Source: Pseudomaricurvus alkylphenolicus (GTDB taxonomy: Bacteria; Pseudomonadota; Gammaproteobacteria; Pseudomonadales; Cellvibrionaceae). Taken from it: 64,000 nt of DNA. How positions within the stretch are numbered: the stretch's first letter is position 1; every line of letters starts with the position of its first letter. The notes under the pieces were generated by a model. It did not search any database. It was not told the origin of the DNA and saw nothing but the letters and a program-made list of their open reading frames with translations. The DNA lies in contig NZ_JAAQPI010000006.1 in NCBI RefSeq assembly GCF_011683955.1, forward strand, positions 248,001 through 312,000, read 5' to 3'. Position numbers and translations under genes: made by a program. Below, piece after piece: positions 41,814-51,423 of the stretch.

Positions 41814-41945
41814 TAGAGAGTCTTCAACCTGTCTCTTCTAATTCTAAAGAGTCTTCAACCTGTCTCTTCTAATTCTAAAGAGTCTTCAACCGGTCTCTTC
41901 TAAAGAGTCTTCAACCTGTTTTTTCTAAAGAGCCGTCAAAATTCC
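41814..41945. repeat. Tandem 31/25-bp repeats between two divergent genes
   Basis: Four full units and one partial unit, all beginning TAAAGAGTCTTCAACC (the first reads TAGAGAG). Units 1 and 2 have 31 bp (41814-41844, 41845-41875), units 3 and 4 have 25 bp (41876-41900, 41901-41925), and a partial unit ends near 41945. Each unit can form a small AAGAG/CTCTT hairpin. The array sits about 120 bp before the chemoreceptor ATG. Confidence 0.85.
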
Positions 41946-42063
41946 GTCGAATTGCATTTATTTTAACCGCCCATCGTGTTTGTGCAAAATTTACACCCAC
42001 TGATCTCAAACTATACTTTGATTGCCGGATGCCGGCGAAAATTGGGATGAGGAAAAGACAACC

Positions 42064-43689
42064 ATGAAAGTCGACGGTCACAGCCTGCAAATAAAACTGA
42101 TTCTTCTGGTCATGGGAGGCCTGATTTGTCTCCTGGCGGTCTCTCTCGGTGCAATGATCGCACTCAATGGCAGTCTGGGTGACTATCGAACGCTGCTGAA
42201 GGAACACGTGCGTATAGAAAACGCGATCAACCATATGAACTTCAGTTTTAAAGTGCAGGTACAGGAATGGAAAAACACATTGCTGCGCGGCTACGACGAC
42301 GGCAACCGGGAAAAATACTGGGGGCGTTTCAACAAGCATCAGGTGGACATTCAAAATCAGGGAGAAGCACTGATCGCCAGTATCGATTCGGCGGAGAAAA
42401 GAGATAAGGTGGAAGGCTTTATCAGTGCGCATCGCGAAATGGGTCTGAAATACGCCCAGGGCTATGAAGCATTTGTAGCCGCCAGCTACGACTCCAAGGC
42501 GGGCGATCAAGCCGTTAAAGGCATTGACCGGGCTCCTTCCAAGCTACTGACACAGGCTGCCGAAGAATTCACCAATGAACGCCAGGCATTCAGCCGGGAG
42601 GTCGAAGAACAAAGCCAGACCGTCAGCCGTTGGTCCACGATTGCCGTATTTTGTGTGACAGCCCTGGTCATTATCTTTTTATGGCTGGTCCTGAAGAACA
42701 CCTTTTTAACGCCCTTGCGCCGGGTTATGGAAAAGATCAGTGAACTCTCAGATGGCAACTTTACAACCTCCATAGATACCACAAGGCGCGACGAGCTTGG
42801 CCAACTGTCCGAAAACCTAAGCCATATGCAATCGGAAATTGTCGCCATTTTACGCAAGGTCCGGGATACATCGACCGAACTCCAGGACGCTTCCCGTTCC
42901 ATTAACCACACCGCCAGTAATATCGCCGAACACACAGGGGCCACCGAGAAATACACCGATCAGGTATCCACGGCCATCCAGGAAATGTCGGATACCGTGC
43001 AGGATGTGGCCTCCAACGCCGCCGGTGCGGCGGATGCCGCCTCCCAGGCAGACAGCAACGCCCAAAGCGGTCTTAAAGTCATGGACGAAACCATCCACTC
43101 CATCAGTCACCTCTCCAGCGAGGTGGACCAGGTAGCGACAGCCATGGATCAGCTCGAACAAGACACTGCCAGCGTTGGTGCCGTGTTGGATGTGATCAAG
43201 GGCATCGCCGAACAAACCAACCTGTTAGCCCTTAATGCTGCCATCGAAGCCGCCCGCGCCGGAGAACAGGGCCGAGGCTTCGCCGTTGTGGCCGATGAGG
43301 TCCGTGCGCTGGCTCAACGCACCCAGGAATCCACAGAGGAAATTCAGCACATCATTGAAACGGTACAAAACGGCGCCTCACAGGCGGTGCGTGCCATGCA
43401 CAGCAGCCGGGAGCAAACTCGCAACACCGTGGAACTGGCCACCAATGCCGGAGGCTCCATCGAGGAAATCACCGGTTCGGTCAGCAGCATTCGCGACATG
43501 AACACTCAAATCGCCACGGCTGCCGAAGAGCAAAGCTATGCGGCTGCGGAAATCCGCAAGAACGTGGTGAGCATGGCGGAATTGGCCCGTGAAGCCCACA
43601 GCAGCGCGCAGGACTCCACCGCTGTGGCCAATCGACTGGATGTCGCTTCCCAGGACCTCAATTCGCTGATTTCGCGCTTTAAGATGTAG
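42064..43689 (+). CDS. Methyl-accepting chemotaxis protein
   Basis: Receptor of 541 residues. An N-terminal transmembrane helix ([22 protein letters not shown]), a helical periplasmic sensor (about 35-195, of the four-helix-bundle type), a second helix ([21 protein letters not shown]), a HAMP domain, and a signalling domain with the hairpin tip [20 protein letters not shown]. No C-terminal CheR-tether pentapeptide is seen. The ATG at 42064 has GAGGA upstream. The ligand is unknown. Confidence 0.93.
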   Translation: MKVDGHSLQIKLILLVMGGLICLLAVSLGAMIALNGSLGDYRTLLKEHVRIENAINHMNFSFKVQVQEWKNTLLRGYDDGNREKYWGRFNKHQVDIQNQGEALIASIDSAEKRDKVEGFISAHREMGLKYAQGYEAFVAASYDSKAGDQAVKGIDRAPSKLLTQAAEEFTNERQAFSREVEEQSQTVSRWSTIAVFCVTALVIIFLWLVLKNTFLTPLRRVMEKISELSDGNFTTSIDTTRRDELGQLSENLSHMQSEIVAILRKVRDTSTELQDASRSINHTASNIAEHTGATEKYTDQVSTAIQEMSDTVQDVASNAAGAADAASQADSNAQSGLKVMDETIHSISHLSSEVDQVATAMDQLEQDTASVGAVLDVIKGIAEQTNLLALNAAIEAARAGEQGRGFAVVADEVRALAQRTQESTEEIQHIIETVQNGASQAVRAMHSSREQTRNTVELATNAGGSIEEITGSVSSIRDMNTQIATAAEEQSYAAAEIRKNVVSMAELAREAHSSAQDSTAVANRLDVASQDLNSLISRFKM

Positions 43690-43697
43690 TCAAGGGG

Positions 43698-44414
43698 TTA
43701 CTGGACCTCGGCCTCCGGCGTTTGTCGAACTTCCAGCTCCTTGAGCATGCGCTCATTCACCTGCCGCCACTGGGGCAAGCTCTGCTGAGAGTTGCCCTTG
43801 AGTTTGCGCCCCCGGGCTTTCGCCAGCCACAAGCCTTCACCGTTAAAACTGTAAATCGGCAGCAAATCCGTTCTCTGGGAGGCCGGCAAAATCGTCTTGT
43901 TGATATTGTCGAGAATCAGGGGTTCGGCGTCGGGTGATGGATAATAAGCCAGCACCATATGCGCCTGGTTGTACTCCAGCGCCTTGACGTAGGTGATACG
44001 GATTTTCTCATTGTCCACACCGGTTTCATTCAGGGTGAAATACTTGCCGATGGAAAAGTCCTCGCAGTCACCGCCATTGGTGGCCAGGGTTTCTATCGGT
44101 GTGGCCCAGTAATCCTCCACCTGCCAATGCTCCAGATCGCTGATCCAGCGAACCTGATTAAAGAAATCATTGGCGGCCCGGGTTTTTTCCGCGTCGGTGA
44201 GTTGCGGTTGCAGATTGGTTTCCTGCATCAGCGATTGCCAGTTTTCCACCCGTTCCCGGGCCGGCCTGTCGTATTTTTCTTCAATATACTGATAGACCCG
44301 CTCATCCAGCCCTAGAAATTGGGCCGAGGCAACGGCAACGGCAAAGCTCAACACCACACCTCCGGGCCATCGCAGCCTCGCTCCCCATGATGTGTTGTAT
44401 CCGCTGCGCAGCAA
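43698..44414 (-). CDS. LapG-type transglutaminase-like cysteine protease
   Basis: A 238-residue periplasmic bacterial transglutaminase-like cysteine proteinase (BTLCP). It has an N-terminal hydrophobic export segment, then Cys-His-Asp residues C117 (TNGGDCEDFSIGKYF), H152 (NQAHMVLAYY) and D169 (LILDNIN). LapG cleaves large adhesins such as LapA when c-di-GMP is low. The usual partner LapD is not seen in this window, so its control is unclear. It converges with the chemoreceptor gene. Confidence 0.87.
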   Translation of the reverse strand: MLRSGYNTSWGARLRWPGGVVLSFAVAVASAQFLGLDERVYQYIEEKYDRPARERVENWQSLMQETNLQPQLTDAEKTRAANDFFNQVRWISDLEHWQVEDYWATPIETLATNGGDCEDFSIGKYFTLNETGVDNEKIRITYVKALEYNQAHMVLAYYPSPDAEPLILDNINKTILPASQRTDLLPIYSFNGEGLWLAKARGRKLKGNSQQSLPQWRQVNERMLKELEVRQTPEAEVQ

Positions 44415-44593
44415 AGCGACCTTCCTGGACTGATGTGGAAAAGAACGTCATGGCATTATAGACGTGTCAGCCCATTATAGAAGATCCGAATAAACGAAAA
44501 AGAACTGAGTCGCAAATTGGCCAAACCCTTCAACTTTGATGACCAATTCAATCAATCGCCCCTATCCCTTTGCATTCCCCCCGACGAGTCTCT

Positions 44594-44638
44594 AGTGTCC
44601 TGTCTGGTTAATTCGATGAATTAGCCTGATAGGACACT
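44594..44638. repeat. AGTGTCCT inverted repeat
   Basis: A 21-bp imperfect inverted repeat: left arm 44594-44614, loop GAT, right arm 44618-44638. Eighteen Watson-Crick pairs, two G-T wobbles and one T-T. It lies 38 bp upstream of the crotonase ATG. Resembles a mobile palindromic repeat, or an operator; the sequence alone does not decide. Confidence 0.7.
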
Positions 44639-44675
44639 AAAGTCCAGTCAAGCTGTTGATTTATGAGGAATTCCC

Positions 44676-45470
44676 ATGACCACCACCGTTGAACTGCAGA
44701 TCCGTGATGGTATAGCGCAGGTCACCCTGAATCGCCCCGATAAAATGAACGCCCTGAGCCGCGAGTTGTTTAAGGATTTGCTGACTGTGGGTGCGCAACT
44801 GAAGAATGACACTCATATTCGAGCTGTGGTCCTGCACGGTGCCGGTAACGCCTTCTGTGCGGGCCTGGATATGGGCTTCTTCGGCGACCCCGAATCCATG
44901 AACACGGATTTAACGCAACGCAGCTATGACATCACCAATGATTTTCAGCAGGTGGCCTGGGTCTGGCACGAAATTCCCGTGCCTGTTATCGCCGCTGTGC
45001 ACGGCACCTGCTTTGGTGGTGGTCTGCAGATTATGTGTGGAGCGGACATGCGCTATGTTCACCCCGAGACCCGTCTGAGCATCCTGGAAATAAAATGGGG
45101 CCTGGTACCAGATATGGCAGGCACCCAGTTATGGAAAACCTTTGTCCGTGAAGACATTATTCGCGAATTGACCTACACCGGGCGTATTTTCAGTGGTGAG
45201 GAAGCCCAACAGCTGGGCTTTGCCACTCGACTTTGCAACCAACCACTGGAGGCCGCCCTGGAAACGGCGGCTGTTATCGCCGCAAAGAGCCCCGACGCCA
45301 TTCGCGCCGCAAAGCGCCTGATCAATCAACAGAGTGAACTTGATGTGCCTGCGGGCATGATGGCCGAAAGCGTTGAACAACAGGCGCTCATGGGCAGCCG
45401 CAATCAGATAGAAGCCATCATGGCCAATATGGAAAAGCGCTCCCCCAGATTCAGCGATCCGCAATCCTGA
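44676..45470 (+). CDS. Enoyl-CoA hydratase/isomerase family protein
   Basis: Crotonase-fold protein of 264 residues. The oxyanion-hole segments are HGAGNAFCAGLDMGFF and HGTCFGGGLQIMCGADMRY. The region where hydratases carry the first catalytic glutamate reads GGLQIMCGAD, with no glutamate, and the second reads EIKWGLVPDMAGTQ, with an aspartate. That pattern points to an isomerase or other crotonase-type reaction rather than a classical hydratase. GAGGA lies upstream of the ATG. Confidence 0.9.
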   Translation: MTTTVELQIRDGIAQVTLNRPDKMNALSRELFKDLLTVGAQLKNDTHIRAVVLHGAGNAFCAGLDMGFFGDPESMNTDLTQRSYDITNDFQQVAWVWHEIPVPVIAAVHGTCFGGGLQIMCGADMRYVHPETRLSILEIKWGLVPDMAGTQLWKTFVREDIIRELTYTGRIFSGEEAQQLGFATRLCNQPLEAALETAAVIAAKSPDAIRAAKRLINQQSELDVPAGMMAESVEQQALMGSRNQIEAIMANMEKRSPRFSDPQS

Positions 45471-45537
45471 CGGCGCAAATGCTCCTTCCAGGGGATCGGG
45501 TGGGATATAATGCCGGGCTTTTGTCCGGTATTCCCTG

Positions 45538-46455
45538 ATGAGCAGACCCCAGGTCATGAACACTGCCGAGGCCGAACCCTCCGTTGCAGCTGTCGACAAC
45601 GTCAAACTCGGCGTAATTTTCGCACTGGCCACCGCGCTGGTGGGCAGTAGCGCCGCAGCAGCAGGCAAGCTGGCTACCGAACAACTGCCTATCGGTTTGA
45701 TCGTCTTTATCCAGTTTGGTATCTGTCTGCTGGTTATGCTGCCGAGGTTGCTGCATAAGGGTGTGCGTGCGCTGGCCACTCAACGAGTCGGCACGCATTT
45801 GATTCGAGGCGCTGGGGGGTGGGTCAGCTTTTTCGCCTTCTACCATGCTCTCGGCCATATTCCCTTGGTGGATGCCAATCTGTTGCGCAACACGGCGCCG
45901 CTGTTTGTACCTCTGGTGGTGTGGCTCTGGGCCGCCATTCTGATTCCCAAAAACCGATGGCTGCCCATTGTCATAGGCTTTATTGGTGTGGCGATTATTT
46001 TGCGACCCCAGGCTTCCAACGGTGGCGGGTTTAACCTGGCTTATCTCTCAGGCCTCGCCTCCGGGGCGCTGCTGGCAATTTCCATGGTAGGCACTCGTCT
46101 GCTTTCCCGAACTGAAAGCAGTTTCACCATCATGTTCTATTATTTCCTGCTGTCTTTTGTTCTGAGTGTGCCTCTGGCGATACAGCAATGGCAACCCATC
46201 TCCATCGAGAGTTGGCCCTCGCTGATTTACATCGGCTTGTCGATCTTTCTGGCGATGTGGCTCTACACCAAAGCCTACAGTCATGCCAAACCGAGCGTCG
46301 TATCGCCCATCAGCTATTTTTCCGTAGTGTTCTCCGGATTATTGGGGTGGGTATTGTGGGGCCACATCCCCTCCCCGTTGTCCTTTGCTGGCATTGCCAT
46401 GGTAGTGGCCGCCGGCGTCTGCACTGTGTATCTGGGCAACCGGGAGGAGAGTTGA
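45538..46455 (+). CDS. EamA/DMT-family transporter
   Basis: A 305-residue protein with about ten transmembrane helices in two EamA repeats (about residues 25-150 and 165-300). Substrate unknown. No ribosome site is clear; an ATG at 45556 is an alternative start. It converges with the DAHP synthase gene with a 7-nt gap. Confidence 0.88.
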   Translation: MSRPQVMNTAEAEPSVAAVDNVKLGVIFALATALVGSSAAAAGKLATEQLPIGLIVFIQFGICLLVMLPRLLHKGVRALATQRVGTHLIRGAGGWVSFFAFYHALGHIPLVDANLLRNTAPLFVPLVVWLWAAILIPKNRWLPIVIGFIGVAIILRPQASNGGGFNLAYLSGLASGALLAISMVGTRLLSRTESSFTIMFYYFLLSFVLSVPLAIQQWQPISIESWPSLIYIGLSIFLAMWLYTKAYSHAKPSVVSPISYFSVVFSGLLGWVLWGHIPSPLSFAGIAMVVAAGVCTVYLGNREES

Positions 46456-46462
46456 GTTCCGC

Positions 46463-47800
46463 TTAGCGCAGCAACTCGGACACTTTGAAGGCCATCTCAA
46501 GAACCTGATCAGCATTCAGACGAGGATCACATTGAGTACGATAACAATTGGCCAGGTCCTCTTCAGAGACCCGATAGGCACCGCCCACACACTCCGTAAC
46601 CTGCTGACCGGTCATTTCCAGATGTACGCCACCCGGGTGAGCGCCTTCGCTGCGCAGCACTGAGAAGAACTGTTGGATTTCCGTAAGGATTCGATCAAAT
46701 GAGCGGGTCTTGAAGCCGCTGCTGGCTTTGACCGTGTTACCGTGCATCGGGTCACTGGACCAAACCACATGGCGACCTTCACTGGTGACAGCCTTCGCGA
46801 GAGCGGGCAGTTTTTCAGCCAGGGTATCGGCACCCATACGGGTGATCAAAGTAAGGCGGCCGGGATCGTTATCGGGGTTCAGGGCATCGATCAGCTTCAG
46901 CAACTCATCGCTGCTGATGCTCGGCCCCACCTTGACGCCCACTGGATTGTGAATGCCACGCATAAACTCAATGTGAGCGCCGTCGAGCTGACGGGTTCGT
47001 TCACCGATCCAGAGCATGTGCGCCGCACAGTTGTACCACTGCCCGCTCAGGCTGTCGCGCCGGGTCAGCGCCTCTTCATAATTCAGCAGCAACGCCTCGT
47101 GCGAGGTATACAGATCAGTTTCACGCAGCACCGGTGTGTTCTCGCTGTTGATCCCCATGACTTCCATAAACGAGAGCGCATCCTGGAGATCGTGCGCCAG
47201 GCGCTGATACTGTTCGCACTGAGGGTGACCGGAAACGAACCCCAGATTCCAGCGGTGAACCTGATGCAAATCCGCCAGACCGCCGTGGGCAAATGCCCGC
47301 AACAGGTTCAGCGTGGCAGTAGACTGATGATAGGCTTTCAGCATACGCTGGGGATCGGGGACCCGAGCGTCGGCAGTGAATTCCGAGCCATTGATGATAT
47401 CGCCGCGAAAGCTAGGCAGCTCCTCACCGTCACGCTGCTCTATATCCGCTGAACGCGGCTTGGCAAACTGCCCGGCGATACGCCCCACCTTCACCACCGG
47501 CTTGCGGCCGGCGTAGGTGAGTACCACCGCCATCTGCAGAATCACCTTAAAGGTGTCGCGAATGTTGTTTGCGGAGAAGTCGACAAAGCTTTCGGCGCAA
47601 TCCCCACCTTGCAACAAAAATGCCTCGCCTTTGGCGACGGCGGCCAGCTGTTTACGCAACTGGCGGGTTTCCTCGGCAAAAACCAGCGGCGGCAATGCAG
47701 CGAGTTCGTTTTCGGCATCCGCCAGTGCCAGGGTGTCGGTGTAGCGCGGTTGTTGCAATGCTGTTTTGTCGCGCCAGGAGTCGGGGGTCCAGGAGGTCAT
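46463..47800 (-). CDS. Class II 3-deoxy-7-phosphoheptulonate (DAHP) synthase
   Basis: First step of the shikimate pathway, joining PEP and erythrose-4-phosphate. The 445 residues are of the plant-type (AroAII) class, recognised by the N-terminal [35 protein letters not shown] and [16 protein letters not shown]. The later [15 protein letters not shown] holds metal and phosphate ligands. It supplies chorismate for trp and aromatic amino acids. Confidence 0.95.
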   Translation of the reverse strand: MTSWTPDSWRDKTALQQPRYTDTLALADAENELAALPPLVFAEETRQLRKQLAAVAKGEAFLLQGGDCAESFVDFSANNIRDTFKVILQMAVVLTYAGRKPVVKVGRIAGQFAKPRSADIEQRDGEELPSFRGDIINGSEFTADARVPDPQRMLKAYHQSTATLNLLRAFAHGGLADLHQVHRWNLGFVSGHPQCEQYQRLAHDLQDALSFMEVMGINSENTPVLRETDLYTSHEALLLNYEEALTRRDSLSGQWYNCAAHMLWIGERTRQLDGAHIEFMRGIHNPVGVKVGPSISSDELLKLIDALNPDNDPGRLTLITRMGADTLAEKLPALAKAVTSEGRHVVWSSDPMHGNTVKASSGFKTRSFDRILTEIQQFFSVLRSEGAHPGGVHLEMTGQQVTECVGGAYRVSEEDLANCYRTQCDPRLNADQVLEMAFKVSELLR

Positions 47801-47953
47801 AGGAGTATCTCGGAACTTGATTTAATTCGTTATTGCCAAGCAGCGGATCATACAGAATCCAGCGCACCACGAACAGTTTAGCACCCGGAGTTAGGGTTAC
47901 ACGGGCGGTTTTTGCTGGCTATACTCAGACAAATTGCAACGAACGGACACGCC

Positions 47954-48154
47954 ATGGCTCACATCTGTCTGGACTGCAGCTATAAAGGCACGCGCTTCCC
48001 CCAGGGGGCCTGTCCCGCCTGTGGCTCGAGAAATATCAGTAGCGGAGAAAAAGACACGCAAGCAAAACCTCCTTCTCGCTGGTCACTGTTTGTGCTGTTT
48101 GCCCTCTGGGCCTACCTGTTTTATGCCATCGCGATGAAACTGCTGGTCGACTGA
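47954..48154 (+). CDS. Small zinc-ribbon membrane protein
   Basis: A 66-residue protein with a zinc-ribbon C-x2-C ... C-x2-C (ICLDCSYKG and GACPACGSRN) and one C-terminal transmembrane helix (LFVLFALWAYLFYAIAMKLL). Short, with no recognised function. The ATG at 47954 is preferred over 47912 because the ribbon begins there. Divergent from the DAHP synthase gene. Confidence 0.72.
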   Translation: MAHICLDCSYKGTRFPQGACPACGSRNISSGEKDTQAKPPSRWSLFVLFALWAYLFYAIAMKLLVD

Positions 48155-48264
48155 TTGCGGACAGTAAAAACAGATTGCAGACAGGGTAAAAGCAGACAGC
48201 ATGGCCCTTGCCCAACGGCTCCAGTGGGGTAGAATCAAAGAGATGTTTTTACAGAGGATGTATC

Positions 48265-48888
48265 ATGGCACACCCCCGCCCACCGCGGCTGATGTTTATT
48301 CGCCACGCCGAAACCTTCGCCAATATCAACCGCGTCTGGCACGGTCAAACCGATACCGCGCTCACCGATAAGGGCCATCGACAGGCCGATAAGCTGGGTC
48401 GGCATTTTCCTCAGGTGATGCGCCCCCACGCTCTCTACGCCAGCCCCTTGCAGCGCACGCGCCACACCGCAGAAGCCATTGCCCGGCAACAGGGCTTGAA
48501 GCTCAATCTGGACGAACGCCTGATGGAATTCCACTTAGGAGACTGGGAGAACACCTCCTTCGATGAACTGCGCGATAAAATGGATATTCCCCGCCGACTG
48601 AGAGATGAACCCGATTTTGCGGCCCCCAACGGGGAATCCCAGGCCATGGTGCGGCGACGCATGGTGGAGGCCATAGAGGAAATCATCCAACAGCACCCGG
48701 GAGAAGACATTGCCATTGTCTCCCACGGCGTTGCCATTGGAGTGGCCCTCGCCCATTACCTGCACGACGATACTACCCGCTGGGTCAACTACAATATGAA
48801 CAACACTGCTTTTTCGGAGCTGTGCCTGGAAACCCGCTCCCTGAAGGCCTTTAACGAGACGCCACACCTGGACGACGAATCGGAGTAA
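48265..48888 (+). CDS. Histidine phosphatase family protein
   Basis: A 207-residue phosphoglycerate-mutase-like protein. MFIRHAETFANINRVWHG carries RHG-type catalytic residues (RHAET), and the second histidine is in IAIVSHGVAIGVALAHYL. The catalytic glutamate region is MEFHLGDWENTSFDEL. Substrate unknown. GAGG lies 8 nt before the ATG. DUF1631 follows 7 nt later, so an operon is likely. Confidence 0.88.
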   Translation: MAHPRPPRLMFIRHAETFANINRVWHGQTDTALTDKGHRQADKLGRHFPQVMRPHALYASPLQRTRHTAEAIARQQGLKLNLDERLMEFHLGDWENTSFDELRDKMDIPRRLRDEPDFAAPNGESQAMVRRRMVEAIEEIIQQHPGEDIAIVSHGVAIGVALAHYLHDDTTRWVNYNMNNTAFSELCLETRSLKAFNETPHLDDESE

Positions 48889-48895
48889 CGTTTGC

Positions 48896-50683
48896 ATGCC
48901 AATCGATTCCCCTCCTGATGCCGACGTCGAAGCGTTGGCGATCAGAGATATCCTCCGAGGTCACACCCAAAGCCTGCACCAAGCCCTGCGCCTGTTGCAT
49001 GAGCACGATCCCAGTGCAACTGCTCAGGGCATCAAGGGGGATATTACCCTTCCGATTCTAAACCAGTTAATTCAGGAAACACCGGTAACTGACGAGAAAC
49101 TGTTGCTGACGGGGTTGTTAAAACAACACCCCAAACGACGGCTGGTGGAAGAGCTGAGACCGGCATTGCCATTTGTTGATCTATTGATCTCCCAATTGTG
49201 GGCCCAGGCCAAAGTCCATAACCAGGTGAAACCCCAGGCGCTCCAATTCAGCCTGCTGCTCACCGCCCGTTTACTGCAGCGCCCCGACATTGCCATTGAT
49301 GGCGGCCATCCCCTGACGCAGCTGGCGTTCGCTCTGTTTCGCCACTTCAGTATCTGGGAACCCGGCAGCGGTCGCAGTGGCAAGGTGTTTCCGCAATGGC
49401 TGCAGGCGTTCAACCTCACACTACCGGATCTGGACATCAGTTCGAGCCCCACAATGCAGCAGGCTGTGGACAATTTTCGGCAATATCGCAATCGCGAACG
49501 CGAGAGAACCCACCGCTTTGAAGAACGTCTGAAACAGAGCGAAGCCGGTTCCGTGGATCTGGAGCAAGTCAGAAGCACCGTGGTGGACTTCGTTGGCCGT
49601 CGCCTCAGCGGTCAGCTGTTGCCCGAATCCATAAGTGCCTTCATTCAGACCCAACTGTTAGGGGACCTGCAATATCTGGTGATTCACGAGGGTGTGGGCT
49701 GCCCGACCTGGAAAAAATGGCAACGCTTGTTGCAGGTATTATCCTGGGCCTTCAGTCCTGACAACACGCCAGCCCATCGCCGCAAGGTGATGACGCTGCT
49801 GCCTCCTCAGATCGAACAACTTAACGAGAGCTATTGGCAATCCTTTACGGATCCGGACAAATATCAACCTTTTCTCCAGGACCTGCACGAGGCTTTTGTT
49901 GCCGTTCTTCAGTCCCTGCCCCTGGAGCTGGAGGCCTTTCCGGCACTGGTCGGTGCCCGTCAGGAAGCGGGGGAAAACCGCATAGAAGCCGGCCACCTGG
50001 AGGATCTCGATGCACATCAGGAAGGTGACTGGTACCTGTTTCAAGATATGGAAAACCGTGAAGTCGCCGGCAAATTGTTGCTCAAGAGCCCACAAAAGGA
50101 TCTCCTGCTGTTCACCAACTACGCGGGTAAAACCCTGGCCCGCTACGGTTTTGAGGAATTCGGTCTGGCGCTGATCTCCAAGATCGTGCGACCGCTGAAA
50201 TTGGATCTGCTCTATCCGGGTTGCCTGAGGGCAACCTGGCAACACCTCAATAATCGACATCTCTATAACCTGAAGATTCACCAACGACTTCAGGAATCCA
50301 ATGCCCGAGAACAGGCTGCTCAAAAAGCCCGGGAGGAAGCTCAGGTGCTGGCGGCTCAGCAGCAAAAGCCTGTCGCTGCGCCACTGGAGGTCGGTCAGGC
50401 GCGCGAATTGCAGCAGTCGATCGACTCCCTGCAGGTGGGGGCCTGGCTGGCGGTGAGCAAAGAAGATGGCGCTTCCCAACATATCAAGCTTTCAGTAAAA
50501 CTCCAGGAGGCCGACAAATACATCTTCACCGATCGTGTCGGACAACGGGCAGCGGAATTTAACCGCGCTAAATTGATGGAACTCATGGCAAGCCGCCAGC
50601 TGAAAATTCTCAGTCGCGGTGAAAACTTCGACAGCAGCCTGGAAAAGGTCGTGCGCGGACTCAGGAAGAAACAACATGAATGA
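48896..50683 (+). CDS. DUF1631-family protein
   Basis: A 595-residue soluble protein, mostly helical, whose C-terminal part (LQVGAWLAVSKEDGASQHIK through RQLKILSRGENFDSSLEKVV) matches the DUF1631 pattern and looks PilZ-like. Homologues are often over 700 residues. Function unknown. It overlaps the next PilZ gene by 8 nt, which suggests shared work in c-di-GMP-linked control. Confidence 0.75.
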   Translation: MPIDSPPDADVEALAIRDILRGHTQSLHQALRLLHEHDPSATAQGIKGDITLPILNQLIQETPVTDEKLLLTGLLKQHPKRRLVEELRPALPFVDLLISQLWAQAKVHNQVKPQALQFSLLLTARLLQRPDIAIDGGHPLTQLAFALFRHFSIWEPGSGRSGKVFPQWLQAFNLTLPDLDISSSPTMQQAVDNFRQYRNRERERTHRFEERLKQSEAGSVDLEQVRSTVVDFVGRRLSGQLLPESISAFIQTQLLGDLQYLVIHEGVGCPTWKKWQRLLQVLSWAFSPDNTPAHRRKVMTLLPPQIEQLNESYWQSFTDPDKYQPFLQDLHEAFVAVLQSLPLELEAFPALVGARQEAGENRIEAGHLEDLDAHQEGDWYLFQDMENREVAGKLLLKSPQKDLLLFTNYAGKTLARYGFEEFGLALISKIVRPLKLDLLYPGCLRATWQHLNNRHLYNLKIHQRLQESNAREQAAQKAREEAQVLAAQQQKPVAAPLEVGQARELQQSIDSLQVGAWLAVSKEDGASQHIKLSVKLQEADKYIFTDRVGQRAAEFNRAKLMELMASRQLKILSRGENFDSSLEKVVRGLRKKQHE

Positions 50684-51044
50684 ACAGGACAATCGCCAGG
50701 AATACCGCCTGACCAGCAACGAAACCGTGTTTATTGAAGTGGCCGCCGCCAGCCCGGATGGCTTGCAGCCGGCCGAGATTTTGGTAAGCAACAGCCTCGA
50801 TATTTCCGCCAACGGACTGCAGGTAAAGGTCAATCAACCCATTGAACTCAACACACTCCTGCAAGTGGCCATCCAGTTGCAGGACCAACCCAGGCGTATT
50901 CATCTAACCACCGAAGTTAAATGGGTGGGACAAATCTCGCAAAAGCAAGAGTGGATGTTGGGGTTACAGGTTTTGGCGTCAGACGACACGGGGTTGGCGG
51001 AATGGAAAAACCTGGTCGCAGACCGTCTTAGTCCAGAATTCTAA
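50676..51044 (+). CDS. PilZ-domain protein
   Basis: A single-domain PilZ protein of 122 residues. The c-di-GMP-binding motif RxxxR is RQEYR (residues 7-11), and the second motif (D/N)xSxxG is DISANG near residue 45. Both are intact, so c-di-GMP binding is likely. The ATG lies inside the end of the DUF1631 gene (8-nt overlap). Confidence 0.9.
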   Translation: MNEQDNRQEYRLTSNETVFIEVAAASPDGLQPAEILVSNSLDISANGLQVKVNQPIELNTLLQVAIQLQDQPRRIHLTTEVKWVGQISQKQEWMLGLQVLASDDTGLAEWKNLVADRLSPEF

Positions 51045-51075
51045 GACAATGCACACCGACCAGCGCTAGTGGGCC

Positions 51076-51333
51076 TCAGGGCGCCGTATCTGACTCCAGA
51101 AAACTGAGTATTTGCTGAGCCTGCTCGCGACTGTCACCACAGAAGGCCCGTTCGGGCTGAAAGCCTCGGCAGAATTCGGGGTAGGCATCCGTACCCCAAA
51201 TGCGACAGGCATCGGTGCCCTCTTCCAGATTGACACAACGCTGACCCGCGGCCTTGCCATTGGGCATGCCTGGTAACGACTGAGAGATTGAAGGGGCGAT
51301 GCAGCACATACCGCATTGGGATCGACATTCCAT
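51076..51333 (-). CDS. YkgJ-family cysteine-cluster protein
   Basis: An 85-residue protein that starts MECRSQCGMCCIAPSISQSL and has further cysteines in GQRCVNLEEG, DACRIWG and PEFCRGFQP, the YkgJ/UPF0153 pattern thought to bind zinc or Fe-S. The frame continues upstream to 51522 but without cysteine-cluster homology. Divergent from the XRE gene. Confidence 0.85.
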   Translation of the reverse strand: MECRSQCGMCCIAPSISQSLPGMPNGKAAGQRCVNLEEGTDACRIWGTDAYPEFCRGFQPERAFCGDSREQAQQILSFLESDTAP

Positions 51334-51423
51334 AGGGGCTATTGTGCGCAATGGGCATTTGTCACGCAAACAATTATCATAGTGGCCAAATATCCAGTAT
51401 CCAGGAAGTGGGAATCCGCTATC

